From Pomphorhynchus laevis (Eukaryota > Acanthocephala > Palaeacanthocephala > Echinorhynchida > Pomphorhynchidae), in the NCBI GenBank assembly GCA_012934845.2, contig WNNJ02002946.1, forward strand, positions 29,729-93,728: a stretch of DNA of 64,000 bases, in the 5' to 3' direction. Shown piece after piece: positions 23,590 to 34,770 of the stretch. How positions within the stretch are numbered: the first letter of the stretch is position 1; each line of letters starts with the position of its first letter. The notes beneath the pieces were generated by a model, which worked only from the letters and a program-made list of their open reading frames with translations, did not search any database and was not told the origin of the DNA. A program made the position numbers and the translations under genes.

Positions 23590-24220
23590 TAAAAAAATTT
23601 TGGTTCCTAATAAACATACATTCCAGATCAATCCACTTCCAGATCAATCCAGCAAATTTAACAGTTTTAACGCACAAGGACAACCATCGACGCACTACGA
23701 CAACCATCTACGACAACCATCGACGACAACCATCAACGACAGCCATCGACGACAACAATCGACGACAACGATCCATGACAACAATCGACGGCAACCATCG
23801 TTTATGGGTGGACGTAAGAAAACAACTAAGACCGACACCAACTATGGACAACTGCAAGTACAGTGCTCGATACACGACTGCAGCGTCTGGACAACAATCA
23901 CCTGCGACAAGAATAAGGCTAAAGAATACTTCGTATGTGGTTTTTGTGCCAACAAACTAATCTGCAACCTTTCCAATAAGCCTATATCAACATCCAACAC
24001 GTCAACTCAAACTACCCCCGTCGTTTCTAATGTTCTTTCTCCACCAACCGACCATGCCATCATATACACTTCCCGTTCCATGTCATCTTCACTCCCCGAC
24101 ATCCCACGTCCCATCCTTCCCATCTCGCTTCTCAATAACTTGCATCCATCAATCAAAATCACCTCCACCAACCTCCACTATCCTTCCACTCATAACCTTT
24201 CCTCACATCGCTTGCCACCC
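23590..24220 (+). mobile_element. CR1-like LINE fragment nested in the gypsy element
   Basis: After CTAATAAACATACAT the fragment has a degenerate 13-bp minisatellite (23,680-23,805), then the start of ORF1 (GGRKKTTKTDTNYGQLQVQ, YFVCGFCANKLICNLSNK), nearly identical to the element at 16.4 kb. It stops inside the Ser/Pro-rich linker. A 3'-truncated LINE is unusual because LINEs normally lose their 5' end, so recombination after insertion is likely. Sequence identity to the 16.4-kb copy is high, so the family was recently active. Confidence 0.85.
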
Positions 24221-26447
24221 ACTATCAATCGACACACGTTACTGGATGCATATCCTATTCCAAGAATCGACTCCATGATCTCCGATATTGCTTCATACTC
24301 GGTTTACAACCGTTGACCTATCCCAAGCTTATTACCAAATACCTTTGTTGAGTCAAGATGGTCCATACACTGCTTTCGAAGCAGATGGGAATTTATATCA
24401 GTACCGCAGAATCCCTTTTGGACTAACCAACGCTGTATGCGTTTTTCGGCTTATAATTAACCAATTAATCAAAGATAACAACTTAGCCGGTGTCTATGCC
24501 TACTTAGACGACATAATTATTTGCGGGCGAAGCTTTGAGGAACACGATGAACGGTATCAAAAATTTTGTGAAGTTGCAAAGAGAGTGAATCTTACGTTAG
24601 CCAAGGAGAAAAGAAAATATCGCCAAAACATGTTGAATTTCTTGGGATATCAACTATCGAAAGGTACTATTAAACCGGATCCCAATCGTGTCAAGCCACT
24701 TATCAATTTTCCGATTCCTACAGATAGAAAATCTATGCAGGGTCTAACGGGTCTCCTTGCATATTATTCTAAATGGATACCTCCGTTTTCGCGAAAAATT
24801 AGACCTTTGCTCGATTGTGATACATATCCGCCTTCAAGTGATGTTAACAAAGCTATTGATGACTTGAAGAATGAAATTTCTGAGGCAACTCTAACAGCGT
24901 ATACTCACGATCTTCCTTTAACCGTAGAGACTGATGCATCATATTCGTCGATAGGTGCCGTTCTGAGCCAAACATCAAAGCCGATTGAGTTTTCTTCACG
25001 AACCCTACCAAAAACTGCGTTACATCAGTCCAGCATTGAAAGAGAGGCCCAGGCCATTGTAAATAGCATACAATATTGGAAGCATTATTTACTTGGTAAA
25101 CCGTTCACTATCATAACAGATCAACGCTCTGTTTCTTTCATGCTTAGTAGAGCTCATTCGAGCGAGATCAAAAATGATAAAGTGGCTCGATGGCGACTTG
25201 AATTAGCTTCTTATCAATACGAAATTCAGTATCGTATGGGAAGTGAAAATAAGGCAGCCGACGCTATGTCAAGAGTTACGCACATGTGTGCCCATACTGG
25301 ATCATTGAACCAATTAGAACACATTCACAATACTCTTTGTCATCCTGGCATTACTAGAATGTTGCATTTCGTTACACAGCATCGCTTGCCATATGATAAA
25401 TCAGACGTTACGAAAGTTATTAATAGTTGCCATATCTGTGCCGAACTGAAACCTCGCTTTTGTAAACCTACCGTTAGCCACGTTACCAACGCCACTCAGA
25501 CATTCGAGAGATTATGTGTAGATTTCAAAGGTCCGCTTGAATCCGTTACTCGAAACCGTTATCTACTTTGCGTTGTCGATGAATTCTCCCGTTTTCCGTT
25601 TGCGATTCCTTGTAAAGACTGTTCATCCCTGTCAGTAATTACTGCACTACGACAAATCATAAGTATTTTTGGTAGTACTGGTAGAATACACACGGATCAA
25701 GGATCATGTTTTCAATCTCGTGAGTTCCGTGATTTTCTATCATCTCAAGGCATAGCCTACAGTAGAAGTACACCTTATAAGCCGCGCGGTAACGGTCAAG
25801 CCGGAAGATATGTCGGATTGATTTGGAAGACGATACAGTTAGAAACTAAATCAAGAAATCTGTCTTTAAAAAATTGGGAAACAGTTCTACCTAAAGTATT
25901 ATCATCTATGCGATCTTTGCTATGTACTAGCACTGGGGAAACGCCACACGAACGTATGTTCAATTATCCGCGAAACTTAAGGAACAGGTTTGTTTTATCG
26001 CCGTGGCTTCATAACGATCAAGTGTATTTACTGAAAGACGATAGGGCACCTAAAACTGATTATACTTTCAGACCTGTTAAAGTACCACAATCAAATGGTA
26101 ATTACGCTACCGTGCGAAATATACCTCAAGGTAATGAACATGACGTATCAGATAGAAAATTTGCTAAATACCCGTCTAATCCATCAATTGATGAAGACAG
26201 AAACTGCAGCCAAGTAGAATTAGAAAATTTGGCCCATGAAATCACCAACTTTTCGCCAATATGTTATAAAGATTCATTATCAAAAGAGAAATATAAATTT
26301 TCCCAAGAATCAAAAGATAATAGTCATACTATGAAACAAGAAAACGACAAAGAAAACTTCATTATGTATGCCACAATTCCAAAACAAGAAGAGAGGACCA
26401 GAAGAAGACCGGCCTATCTTAATGATTAATTTTGCTGCCAGGACGAA

Positions 26448-26547
26448 TGTTATGATATGAAATGATCAGATTGTACCTTTTGTATAACTATATTTATTTA
26501 TGGATATTATAGAATAAAGCCGTTCCAACGTTGCTTATTTTTTTACA
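26448..26547 (+). repeat. Second LTR of the gypsy fossil
   Basis: It aligns with the LTR at 22,531 with a handful of differences and is followed by the same leader and the beginning of gag, showing that another partial copy continues downstream. The final 48 bp of a third LTR lie at 26,746-26,793. Confidence 0.85.
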
Positions 26548-26944
26548 ATTTATTCAATAATATTGGTTCATCGAGATGGAGAAACTATTGATGCCTTCAG
26601 TATTAAATATAACTATCGACAGTCCTAATTCTCAAGAGGAGTGGATACACTAGAAGCGACGCCTTGACATTTTTTTGCTCTACAAGCAGGACTCAATGAC
26701 GAATCTAAGCTACCATTACTTGTCAATCTCATTTCGACGAAATTATTATGGATATTATTGAATAAAGCCGTTCTAACGTTGCTTATTTATTACACTAATC
26801 TTCTGATTTTTATTTGCAAACTATGTATAAATTTTATCTGTTAACTGGAACGAAGAATATATATTAATCTTTTGAATGTTTGGCTTCACAGCTTCTATAC
26901 ACAGTTAAAAAATGTAGCAAACGGGCGATTGATTATATGATCTT

Positions 26945-28259
26945 GAGAATAAAGTTATTTAAAAGATCAATCTGGTAGTTTTGTTATGTTGGTGAGCTAT
27001 AAAACATAAAATACATGAATATTTTTAAATGTGTGGTTCACAGTTCTTAGGAAACGAACTTTAAACGCCTTTTTACTGTTCTGTAAAAAGTGTTGAAACC
27101 TCAGCATGTTGTTGTAAAATTATTTCGAACTGACGGCAATACCCGTTGATATATATAGCAATATAATGTAGAATATAGTTCTTTGAGCTAATACTTTAAA
27201 TTGACGGTCAAATTATTGTATTATTTTAAATTTGTCTTTAAATATTTTTAGTTTTAGTGCTATTTATAGTAATACCAATCCATATTCTGTGATAAGATAC
27301 AGATCTTTGTTCCCGAGAAAGGTATTATGTATCTTTTTATCGTACTCCGTCCATAACATGGAAAAATCTACATCTTGTGATTGTAAAATTATTCCACACT
27401 GCCGGTACCAACCTGTTTAAAATCAAAAAGTAGAATTCATGTTTTTTGCGTAAACACTTAAAGATGACAATTTAAATTGATTTATTGATTGTAAATCCTT
27501 ATTAATAAAACGGGTATAATAAATAAGGATTTATTTTCCAATCTCTATTGATTTCAAACTATTGTTAAAGTGATAAACACTATTTTCGAGATTAATAAAT
27601 CAAATTACATTAATCATCAAATGATATTCTTATAATATAAAATATAAGCAACAACAGCTTGGCTAAATGTCTTCAAGATGTAAAAAAATGAAATTTTACA
27701 TAAAAAATAATCCGTTTTGTCAAGCATACTTATTACATTTAATAATAAATAAAGATAATAAACATAAAACCCGTAATTTTCTTCCATTTTCGATTAGATA
27801 GTTTTACTTGAACAAAGAAGAAAATAATTTTCCTTCATTTGAAAAAATCAATATTTCGATAGCTCCTGCTATCACCATCATGATTTTAAGAAAAGTTTTA
27901 CAAAATTTCGAAACATTTATGGATTTCTACTTAGAAAATAACGAAAAACAAAACATGCATACAATAAAAATTGAACAAAATCACACATTTTTAAACAAAT
28001 AAAAAGTAAATGAAAAAATCAAAAAACAAAATAAAAACAAAATCATAAAACAAGTGAAAAGCGAATTTAATAATTGAAATGATGTAATATTAGAGTAATT
28101 AATTATAATTTAATCTATACCAAAACAAAATCTTAGAACACCGAGAAAAATACGAATTAAAAAATTAAAATAATTTTATATTAGGATAATTAATTATTAA
28201 TTAATTTAAGGCTAAAATTATATATATTATTAAGCATTAAATTATGTACTTTTTGTATG
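26945..28259. repeat. Inverted repeat unit B (left copy)
   Basis: It is the reverse complement of 40,682-41,985 with few differences over 1.3 kb. It includes two related internal segments (about 27,080-27,160 and 27,340-27,420, both with TTGTAAAATTATT and a short GC-richer box) and AT-rich sequence. Short frames such as 27,808-28,002 are AT-driven (Lys, Asn and Ile rich) and not recognised as genes. Confidence 0.9.
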
Positions 28260-28260
28260 T

Positions 28261-28446
28261 TTCGATCTTGTGAAGAACTGCGGTACTGGTTACGAATATT
28301 TCACCAAACACGACGGACGAAAAAAACTACCCCACAAATCGGTAACGTTTGCTGACGAGGTGATGTGGCGAGCTGATCATCGTTGCCCGGCTGCAAGACA
28401 TCGCGAACGATCTATTTACAGACGCGACGTTGATGATGATTGTTAA
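28261..28446 (+). other. Unrecognised open stretch of about 60 codons
   Basis: Starting exactly where repeat unit B ends, the frame reads FDLVKNCGTGYEYFTKHDGR, later HKSVTFADEVMWRADHRC, and ends in a TAA at about 28,446. Its base composition is clearly richer in GC than its surroundings, which suggests a remnant of coding sequence. There is no start codon and no splice site I would trust. I do not recognise the family. Confidence 0.3.
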
Positions 28447-28940
28447 AGGGATAAAGAATTTACTTTCTACAGATCTATTCCATTTATTTTTTAAATGATT
28501 GAATTGATCCAAAATTTTGTAAATTATATTGTAAATGGTTGTATTTTATTTATTATATAAGGAGTTGTAGTTATTATAACATTTATATGTACATTTTTCA
28601 GAATATAATAACGAATAAGTAAACATCTAAATAAAAATTGAACAATTTTGCAATCAAATGATTGATGAAAGCGATTGTGAGCAAAATGCGTACAATCACC
28701 ACTAATACATTGTATGCCACATTTTAATCTCATTATTTTGTTTGTAAATATAATTTTTTATAAAATTTCAAAGTTTAAAACAATAAAATTGTAAAAATCA
28801 TGTTTTTTATTAACTATAACAACTCGCAAACAACAAATTATTTGATAAAATGTACTTTTTAACAAAAAATTTAACGGGGTTAATTTTTTTACAACAACCT
28901 TGTGGTGAGTTGACGCCTTTTTTAAAAATAAGAGTTGACT
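28447..28940. other. AT-rich stretch without a gene
   Basis: Only low-complexity AT-rich sequence is seen. From 28,860 the word GTGGTGAGTTGACGCC and a partner GAGAGTTGACGCGAAACCCA frame a short imperfect repeat that recurs at 29,395-29,470 near the PLE fragments. Confidence 0.4.
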
Positions 28941-30225
28941 TCAACTCGCCATATGGAGAGTTGACGCGAAACCCATATATTTATTAATTTGATCTTTCCT
29001 CTTATAATCGTTTACCATTTTAATTAATGTTTTAATTTCATCAAATATATAAGTTTCCCAAATGTTTATTACCTTTGATAGAATTTTCCTAAGTTCACTA
29101 TTTTTAATTAATTCAAGATTATGAATACATATAAGTTCATTTATTTTATCAAAATTAAAATTTTTGCAATTGCATAATGTTTCTAGAATGTTGCTAATAT
29201 CATCGTTACATATTGATTTCAATTCTTCATAATTATGAATTTTTCGTCCAAAGGGCGTTAGATAGTGTTGCACAAGCATGACGCCATAAAGGGGTAATGA
29301 CGACATAAATTTATGACGTCATGACGCCACATGACGTCATGCGTTATGTTCAAACATTAAATTCCTTAAAGGGGTTAAATTATTTTACAAAAACCTTGTG
29401 GTGAATTAACGCCATTTTACAAAAACGAGTTGGCTTCAACTCGGCCTATGGCAAGTTGAGGCGAAACCCATATCTTTATTAATTTGATTTTTCCTCTTAT
29501 AATTGTTTGGTATTTAAATTATCTTTTTAATTTTGTCTTATTATGCTTTAATTTAGTAAGTTCTCTATACATATCTTTATTAATTTGATCTTTCCTTTTA
29601 TAATTGTTTGTTATGTTCATTTTATTTTTAATTTTATCTAATATATAAGATCTAATATCTAATACTTTATCTAATATTTTATTTTACCAAAATTAAGATT
29701 GATATAATAAAGATTAATCTAATTTTATCTAATATATAAGATCTAATATCTAATACATTATCTAATATTTTATTTTACCAAAATTAAGATTGATATAATA
29801 AAGATTAATCTAATTTTATCTAATATATAAGTTTTCCAAATGTTTATCTTTGATGTATTCCAATTGTGTAACGAATTGTAAATTTTATTTTTATTGCTAT
29901 CACCCTTTTGTGGCAATTCATTCTGTTTCTATAATGTTTATAATATTATCATTACATAATGATTTCAATTCTTGATTGTAATTACAAATTTTTGCCTCAT
30001 GGCGTTAGCGAGTGTTGTACTAGCATGACGCCATAAAGGCGTTATGACGCCATAAAATTACTATTATTTATTGCATTTAATCTATATTTATACTCTTTTG
30101 TTGCAATTCATTCTGTTTCTAGAAGTATCTAATAGCATCGTTACATATTGATTTCAATTCTTTATTCTTTGTATTTTTCGTTCAAATGACGTTAGCTAGT
30201 GTTGCACAAGCATGTACTCCTTTTT
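28941..30225 (-). mobile_element. PLE fragments of a diverged Naiad-like subfamily
   Basis: The frame 29,306-28,941 contains PFGRKIHNYEELKSICNDD, a CNCKNFNFDKINELICIHN segment with the CxC motif, and the start of the reverse transcriptase leader (VNDYKRKDQINKYMGF). Repeated, more decayed pieces of the same region follow at 29,470-29,640, 29,820-30,000 and 30,050-30,220. A GACGCCATAA-type word is reiterated at 29,277-29,345 and 30,020-30,050. The subfamily differs from that at 50-54 kb. Confidence 0.7.
29631..29830. repeat. 91-bp tandem duplication
   Basis: Two almost identical 91-bp units begin at 29,631 and 29,722, with the start of a third at 29,813. The unit is AT-rich and lies within the PLE debris. 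Confidence 0.9.
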
Positions 30226-30594
30226 CCAAACATAACGTCTTAATACAATGATTACAAAATGGTGCGATATCACACGTGCTGTCCTGAGAAGCCACTTTTT
30301 AATTTAAGAGTATCAGATGTAAAGCTGATAAGAATAAAGAACCGTCGAAGTTGTGTAGCTGCAGAGGGACACTGTAGCGATGAGTAAACTACGGTTTAAG
30401 TGCTCCATACAGGGCTAGGGGTCTGTAGTATGCGCATTCTGGGGTATGGTTCTTGACGAAGGTTGTAAAAAACATGCAGGTTTTAACTTTTCTGTTCGTG
30501 TGTAATACTTAAAAATCAAGTTAATAAAACAATTATTTATTTTATATAATTATTATTTAATTATTTCTATTTTATTTATCATAATTTTAAATTT
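30226..30594. other. Unassigned moderate-GC stretch
   Basis: Bases 30,260-30,470 are less AT-rich than their neighbours and contain GCTGCAGAGGGACACTGTAG and GGGCTAGGGGTCTGTAGTAT. I find no open frame or convincing RNA polymerase III boxes. Confidence 0.3.
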
Positions 30595-31200
30595 ATTACT
30601 AATTATAAAATATTTAGACTCAGTTAGCTAATCTGATAAAAAAATTTCATCAGAGATAATGAAATTTCTTCATATGAAATTTGTAAGTAGGATCTGTGCT
30701 GGGTCGAGGAGTATGACCTAAATCTGATGTCATATCAGTTTTTTCTCATAGCGTCAGAAATCTTGGAGTGCCCCGATTCAAAAGCCAATATTTAAGCAGC
30801 TATTAGACTCTGCCCCAAACATAACAGAAAGAGCACGATTGCTGACCGCAACCGCACCAGCTGCAGGAGGATTCCTACAGGCAATACCAAACGCGGCAAC
30901 CTGAACAAGATTAGACGACGAGGGGATTCGCATTTCAATTGGCCTTCGTTTGTGATTGCTAATGGCCTTTTTGATTAATGGCCTTCGTTAATTATTAAAA
31001 TTTTATTTATCATTATTTTAAATTTATTACTAATTATAAATTATTTAGACTCAGTTAGCTAATCTGATAAAAAATTTCATCAGAGATAATGAAATTTCCT
31101 AATAGGCAATTCGTAAGTAGCATGTATTTGGCTTACTCACTGTGCTGGGTCGAGGAGTAGGACCGAAATCTGATGGCATAGCCGTTCTTTCTCATATAAG
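30595..31200 (+). mobile_element. LINE tail trapped between direct repeats of PLE-terminal type
   Basis: About 170-190 bp (30,595-30,770 and 31,010-31,200) form a direct repeat containing GACTCAGTTAGCTAATCTGAT and GTGCTGGGTCGAGGAGTA, words related to the 3'-terminal motif of the Naiad-like PLE. Between them a plus-strand LINE remnant (30,780-30,955) encodes LLDSAPNITERARLLTATAP, then AAGGFLQAIP and IRISIGLRL, a thumb-region signature of the third RLE-type LINE family. The same arrangement with another piece of that family occurs at 33.1-34.8 kb. Confidence 0.6.
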
Positions 31201-31940
31201 TTCTTTATAACATATAATCTTAATTTTAAAACATTGTATATTATCGATTTATCTTTTTTAAAAGCTCATTTGTTGCTGCTTTATCTAAATTGATACCACA
31301 ATCTATTACTTTTAGTCAGTATATAAAAATCACAAAATTCAAGACACAAATGGATCATATTCTGCTACAGTAAATCATGCAATCATCGATTAATCTAGGA
31401 ATATCTTTAATGCCTACACACCTGCATACAAAGTGGAAAGACCCTTTTACTGATGTGTGTCGTTTCAAAGTTATCATCACAAATTATGTCGCATTTATAT
31501 CGCCGTATCAGTCGTCAAATACAGCCTAATCAGTTATCAAGTTGTATTTGTATCTGCTGCGGGGTATTAGTGCCGATATAACTAGCAAGTAATCCTACGC
31601 AGATACATGTCAAATTTAAGTCTTTCAGAAATTAAAAGCGTGGAAAATAAACAATGAACTTTTGCTAAAACAAGTTGTTTTAGCAATTATGTTGTTTTTT
31701 ATATTATTCATCGTCGAAAGACAACATGGGATTAATAAATTCTCTCTGCATATATAACGTAGTTTTAAACAAGTCAAAAATTTTAATTTTATCTTGATGA
31801 TGATAGCAGTTGACTATCGAAAATTCGCTATTTAAAATTGCAAAATTTCTATTTAACTCTCTCCACTATTAAAGAATAGAAACCAATGAGTGAACAGTCA
31901 ATTTATAATATAAAAAATTTTAATTTCATAATGTAATTTT
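31201..31940. other. No gene recognised
   Basis: The stretch is AT-rich with some moderately GC-rich patches between 31,380 and 31,640. A minus-strand frame near 31,500-31,370 is open for some 40 codons, but no splice pattern connects it convincingly to the exons at 31,949-32,408. Confidence 0.3.
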
Positions 31941-31948
31941 CTACTTAC

Positions 31949-32408
31949 ATATCCATTGATCTATCGACATCTCCGAAAGGAAATCGTTCAGGCAATTCGA
32001 TACTGCATATTCTGTAGTAGTCTCCAGTGCTCTCAAATATATGAATATAAATCAGTTGTCTTCCATCATCGATAATAAGTGCCCCAATTGTGTTTGTACC
32101 AGAACACATCACAGATGATATATTAATATAAAAATACGTATCTTGAAGGTTCTGTGTCATAAAAATAACTTATCAAAAGTCTATATCAGAGCAATTTTGT
32201 AATCACCTGTAATACGTCATCAGTAAATTCTTCCGGATTAGCGAATATTCCAATTGTCACTTCTCTTTTTTCAGATAAAGTTTTTAAATCGGTCAAGTTT
32301 GCGAATATGGGATCCGCGATGAATACAAACTTATTTATTGAACCAAAAATTGCGGATACGGCACAAATTGAAGACTTGAATATCTTGTGTTGTTTTAAAT
32401 ATTTCGAA
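31949..32408 (-). CDS. Two internal exons of an unidentified host gene
   Basis: Exon 1 (32,408-32,207, 202 nt) follows a TTACAG acceptor and ends at GTGATT. A 55-bp intron follows; exon 2 (32,151-31,949, 203 nt) follows ATGACACAG and ends at GTAAGT. The frame stays open across the joint. The protein reads ICAVSAIFGSINKFVFIADP, then TIGIFANPEEFTDDVLQ, and after the junction TNTIGALIIDDGRQLIYIHI and PERFPFGDVDRSMDM. Good splice sites, matching phase and normal amino-acid composition argue for real exons. The FVFIADP segment recalls the phrase seen in the N-terminal half of fukutin-like proteins, and fukutin-like 3' exons occur elsewhere in the window, but the link is weak. No flanking exon was found. 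Confidence 0.5.
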
Positions 32409-33080
32409 CTGTAACCCTTAAATTAAATGTAAGAAGTAGAATTTATAGCTTTTAAACTTGATCATATAATTGAGTCTACGTATTTTATGAAATTGAAAGA
32501 ATAACGATCAAAAATTATAAATAGTAAATGATTACATAAGATTTAATACAATTTATTTTTATATAACGATATAATTTATAAATTCAATTTAAAAATTAAA
32601 ATCAATTTTTATGAATTGACTATTAAATAAAATACGATGTTTTCAAGTAAATAATAGAGATCATCAGGATGAACTTCTATGTTATCAGTTATCGGCCCAT
32701 ATTCTTTTAGCTGACATAGCAGCTAATAAAGTTTTTATATTGAGGGAAATTTGTAAAGCTATTATGGTTTTTTCAAAATGCTTTTAATTAATTATTTAAT
32801 AACTTAATTTTTGATGAGAGACATTCGCAAAGAAAAACATCACCAATGTCCTTCGTTATTAATTCGGAGTAAATGATATTGACATATCCAAGAATAAAAA
32901 CTGCATCTCTTTAATACAATTTGAAATTACAATAATGCAATTAAAAATATCATTATTCTACCAGTGGATGAAGCTAATCCATCTGTTCTCAGCTAATCTA
33001 CTACTCTCTGATAAATCACTCAACTACTTTGTACTAAGATGTTTAAAATTTTTATAATTCTGAAGTCTCAATCATATAAT
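32409..33080 (-). mobile_element. Decayed PLE 3' end and AT-rich sequence
   Basis: Between about 32,455 and 32,760 on the minus strand are the diverged remains of the PLE terminal region: TGAGTCTACGTATTT, then CATCAGGATGAACTTCTATG and ATCAGTTATCGGCCC. The pairing seen in better copies is partly lost. The rest of the stretch is AT-rich with nothing recognised. Confidence 0.5.
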
Positions 33081-33410
33081 TGCATTTTTTATCACCGTTC
33101 TCGCTTTAAAGCTTATCACCAAATACATTAGTTTGATGTCGAATATTGACTTTCAAAACCAAACTTTCACGACTACTTTCCAAACTAAAGTATTGTTATG
33201 AAATGGGTAGTAGATAACAAACTCATTTATTATAGATAATCTTATCATAGGAAACACATTTTTATAATAAGAATTAAGATAAATAATAAATGATCATATA
33301 AGATTTTATACAATTTATATTTTTATAACGATATAATTTATAAATTCAATTTAAAATAAAAATGAAAATTTGTTGTTTAAGTCAACAAAAAAGTTATTAG
33401 TTAAAAGTTA

Positions 33411-34445
33411 TCAGTGTCTCTGTCCGTGGTCCCAGCATAGAAACTGCGTTACCGGTTTGCACGGCCAGGATGATCCTCTGGAGTAAACACGTCTTTGCGC
33501 GAGGCTCGTCGCAGTAACGGCGGAGACGCATATCGAGCTCGTCAAACAAACGGTAGCGCCACTACCAAAGGCGCCGAGAGTTTTAATTACTATCTGGATG
33601 AAATCCATGCCACTGGATGTGATGGCCTTATACTTTTTCTTCTTTGTTTCCTCAACTTCTGCGGCTACGGCAGCAGATCCTGATAACGACGTAGATAAAT
33701 GACTTAGAGACGGTGGATCTACACATATCACGTACCAGCATGTAAAACTTCTGCGTTTCCACACATCACCATGCCGCCATTAATTCGTTTTCCGTCGGAG
33801 CGAGTTAAACCTAATGGTTAAAGACGGCTCGATACGTGGGCTTTTCGTAGCTCCACTTGAACTTCGCTATTCAGCATTGAATTACGGGCAAAACGGTCAG
33901 CGGAAAGTGAACAGCTCTAGCCACGCGTTCCTAGCCTGTCAAAGACACTAGCGCAACGGCACGTGTGAGGTTGGCATATAGGCGCTTCTAATCGTAAGGC
34001 AATTGCCACTCTTAAGACTTCGTCCGTGAGCAAAGTTCTAATCGCGGGCATTAGAACTGCATGTAGAAATGCTCCAGCAGCAGGTGCCTTAACGTTGTTT
34101 AGACGGGCTGTAGTAATTACATCGGCATCACTTGGCGCAAGCTCGAGCGCACCCATCTCGAATAGAGGGGAGCTACATTCTTTTTGCGTGGCTCCCGAAA
34201 CCAATCATTTGGCTGTTCTCCCTGGAAGATAGAGCTCTGCCTTTTACTAATTAAGCGCCAATGTTCAAGATTGTCGGAAAATCTTTCGTTTCGGACCTCA
34301 ATGAGTCTTGAAGTTTTGTAGGGAGAAGATCAAGGACGACTGATAGCGATGTCAAGTAAGACGATAAGTAAGCTGGTGTGGCAGTGAGTATTACGCTTGA
34401 AATGCCTAGACCCCCGTGAGGTCGCTGGCAACAAGCCACCCCCGA
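33411..34445 (-). mobile_element. RLE-type LINE 3' half, degraded
   Basis: In minus-strand order the frames show CQRPHGGLGISS (34,439), ARLNNVKAPAAGAFLHAV and VLRVAIALRLEAPICQPHTC with the zinc-knuckle start (34,204-33,917), and the closing segment MDFIQIVIKTLGAFGSGAT (near 33,600). These are thumb, knuckle and C-terminal parts of the LINE family with a restriction-like nuclease whose other scraps are at 22.3 and 30.8 kb. The copy is 5'-truncated at a perfect foldback (34,424-34,464) and split into several frames. Confidence 0.7.
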
Positions 34446-34464
34446 AAGGTGGCTTGTTGCCAGC
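34424..34464. repeat. Perfect foldback at the LINE truncation point (17-bp stem, 7-nt loop)
   Basis: GCTGGCAACAAGCCACC at 34,424-34,440 and GGTGGCTTGTTGCCAGC at 34,448-34,464 are exact complements around CCCGAAA. One arm is LINE coding sequence (ACCQRP) and the other is its inverted copy, placed exactly where the element ends. Confidence 0.95.
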
Positions 34465-34770
34465 TAGATGATGATAATTTCACTATAATTACTTTCTCAA
34501 GTTAGTCCCTCAGAGCAGCATTATATAACCGTTCTCGTTTTTAAGCGTATCACCAAATACCTTAGTTTGATGTCGAATATCGACTATAAAAATAAAATTT
34601 TCACAAATAATTTCAAAACTAAAGTATTGTTATGAAATTGGTAGTAGATAACAAGCTCCCTTTTAAAATATGATATTACAATAATCTAATCACATTAGAG
34701 GAAACACATCTTGAGCATGCACTCGAACGCACCACTATGTTGGGTCGCGAAATAAAGGCCAAAACCTTTT

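Larger units (their letters stand above)
22531..26793 (+). mobile_element. Ty3/gypsy LTR retrotransposon fossil
   Basis: An LTR of about 100 bp (TGTTATGATATG to ATTTATTACA) stands at 22,531-22,629 and again at 26,448-26,547. A gag-type frame with two zinc knuckles lies at 22,658-23,557. A long pol frame (24,288-26,429) carries reverse transcriptase with a YLDD box, RNase H and an integrase with an HHCC-like head. A CR1-like LINE fragment is nested in it at about 23,590-24,220. After the second LTR a short second gag start and a partial third LTR (26,746-26,793) follow, a head-to-tail arrangement usually produced by recombination between LTR copies. The element is broken in at least a few places. 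The two LTRs differ at several of about 100 positions, suggesting moderate age. Confidence 0.9.
33085..34770. repeat. Direct repeats bracketing a LINE fragment
   Basis: The segment 33,085-33,275 (ACCGTTCTCGCTTTAAAGC and following, with AAAGTATTGTTATGAAAT) is repeated at 34,522-34,720. The right copy runs on into a decayed PLE terminal motif (ACTATGTTGGGTCGCG, AGGCCAAAACC) at 34,690-34,770. The LINE piece at 33,411-34,445 lies between them. Confidence 0.7.

Noticed and set aside
27808-28002. 64-codon frame in repeat unit B and its partner at 40,863-41,057
   Set aside because: Composition is Lys/Asn/Ile rich as expected from AT-rich sequence, the two copies differ in frame length, and no domain is visible.
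28941-29345. Satellite or regulatory array of GACGCC words
   Set aside because: The words are few, irregular and part of PLE-derived sequence.
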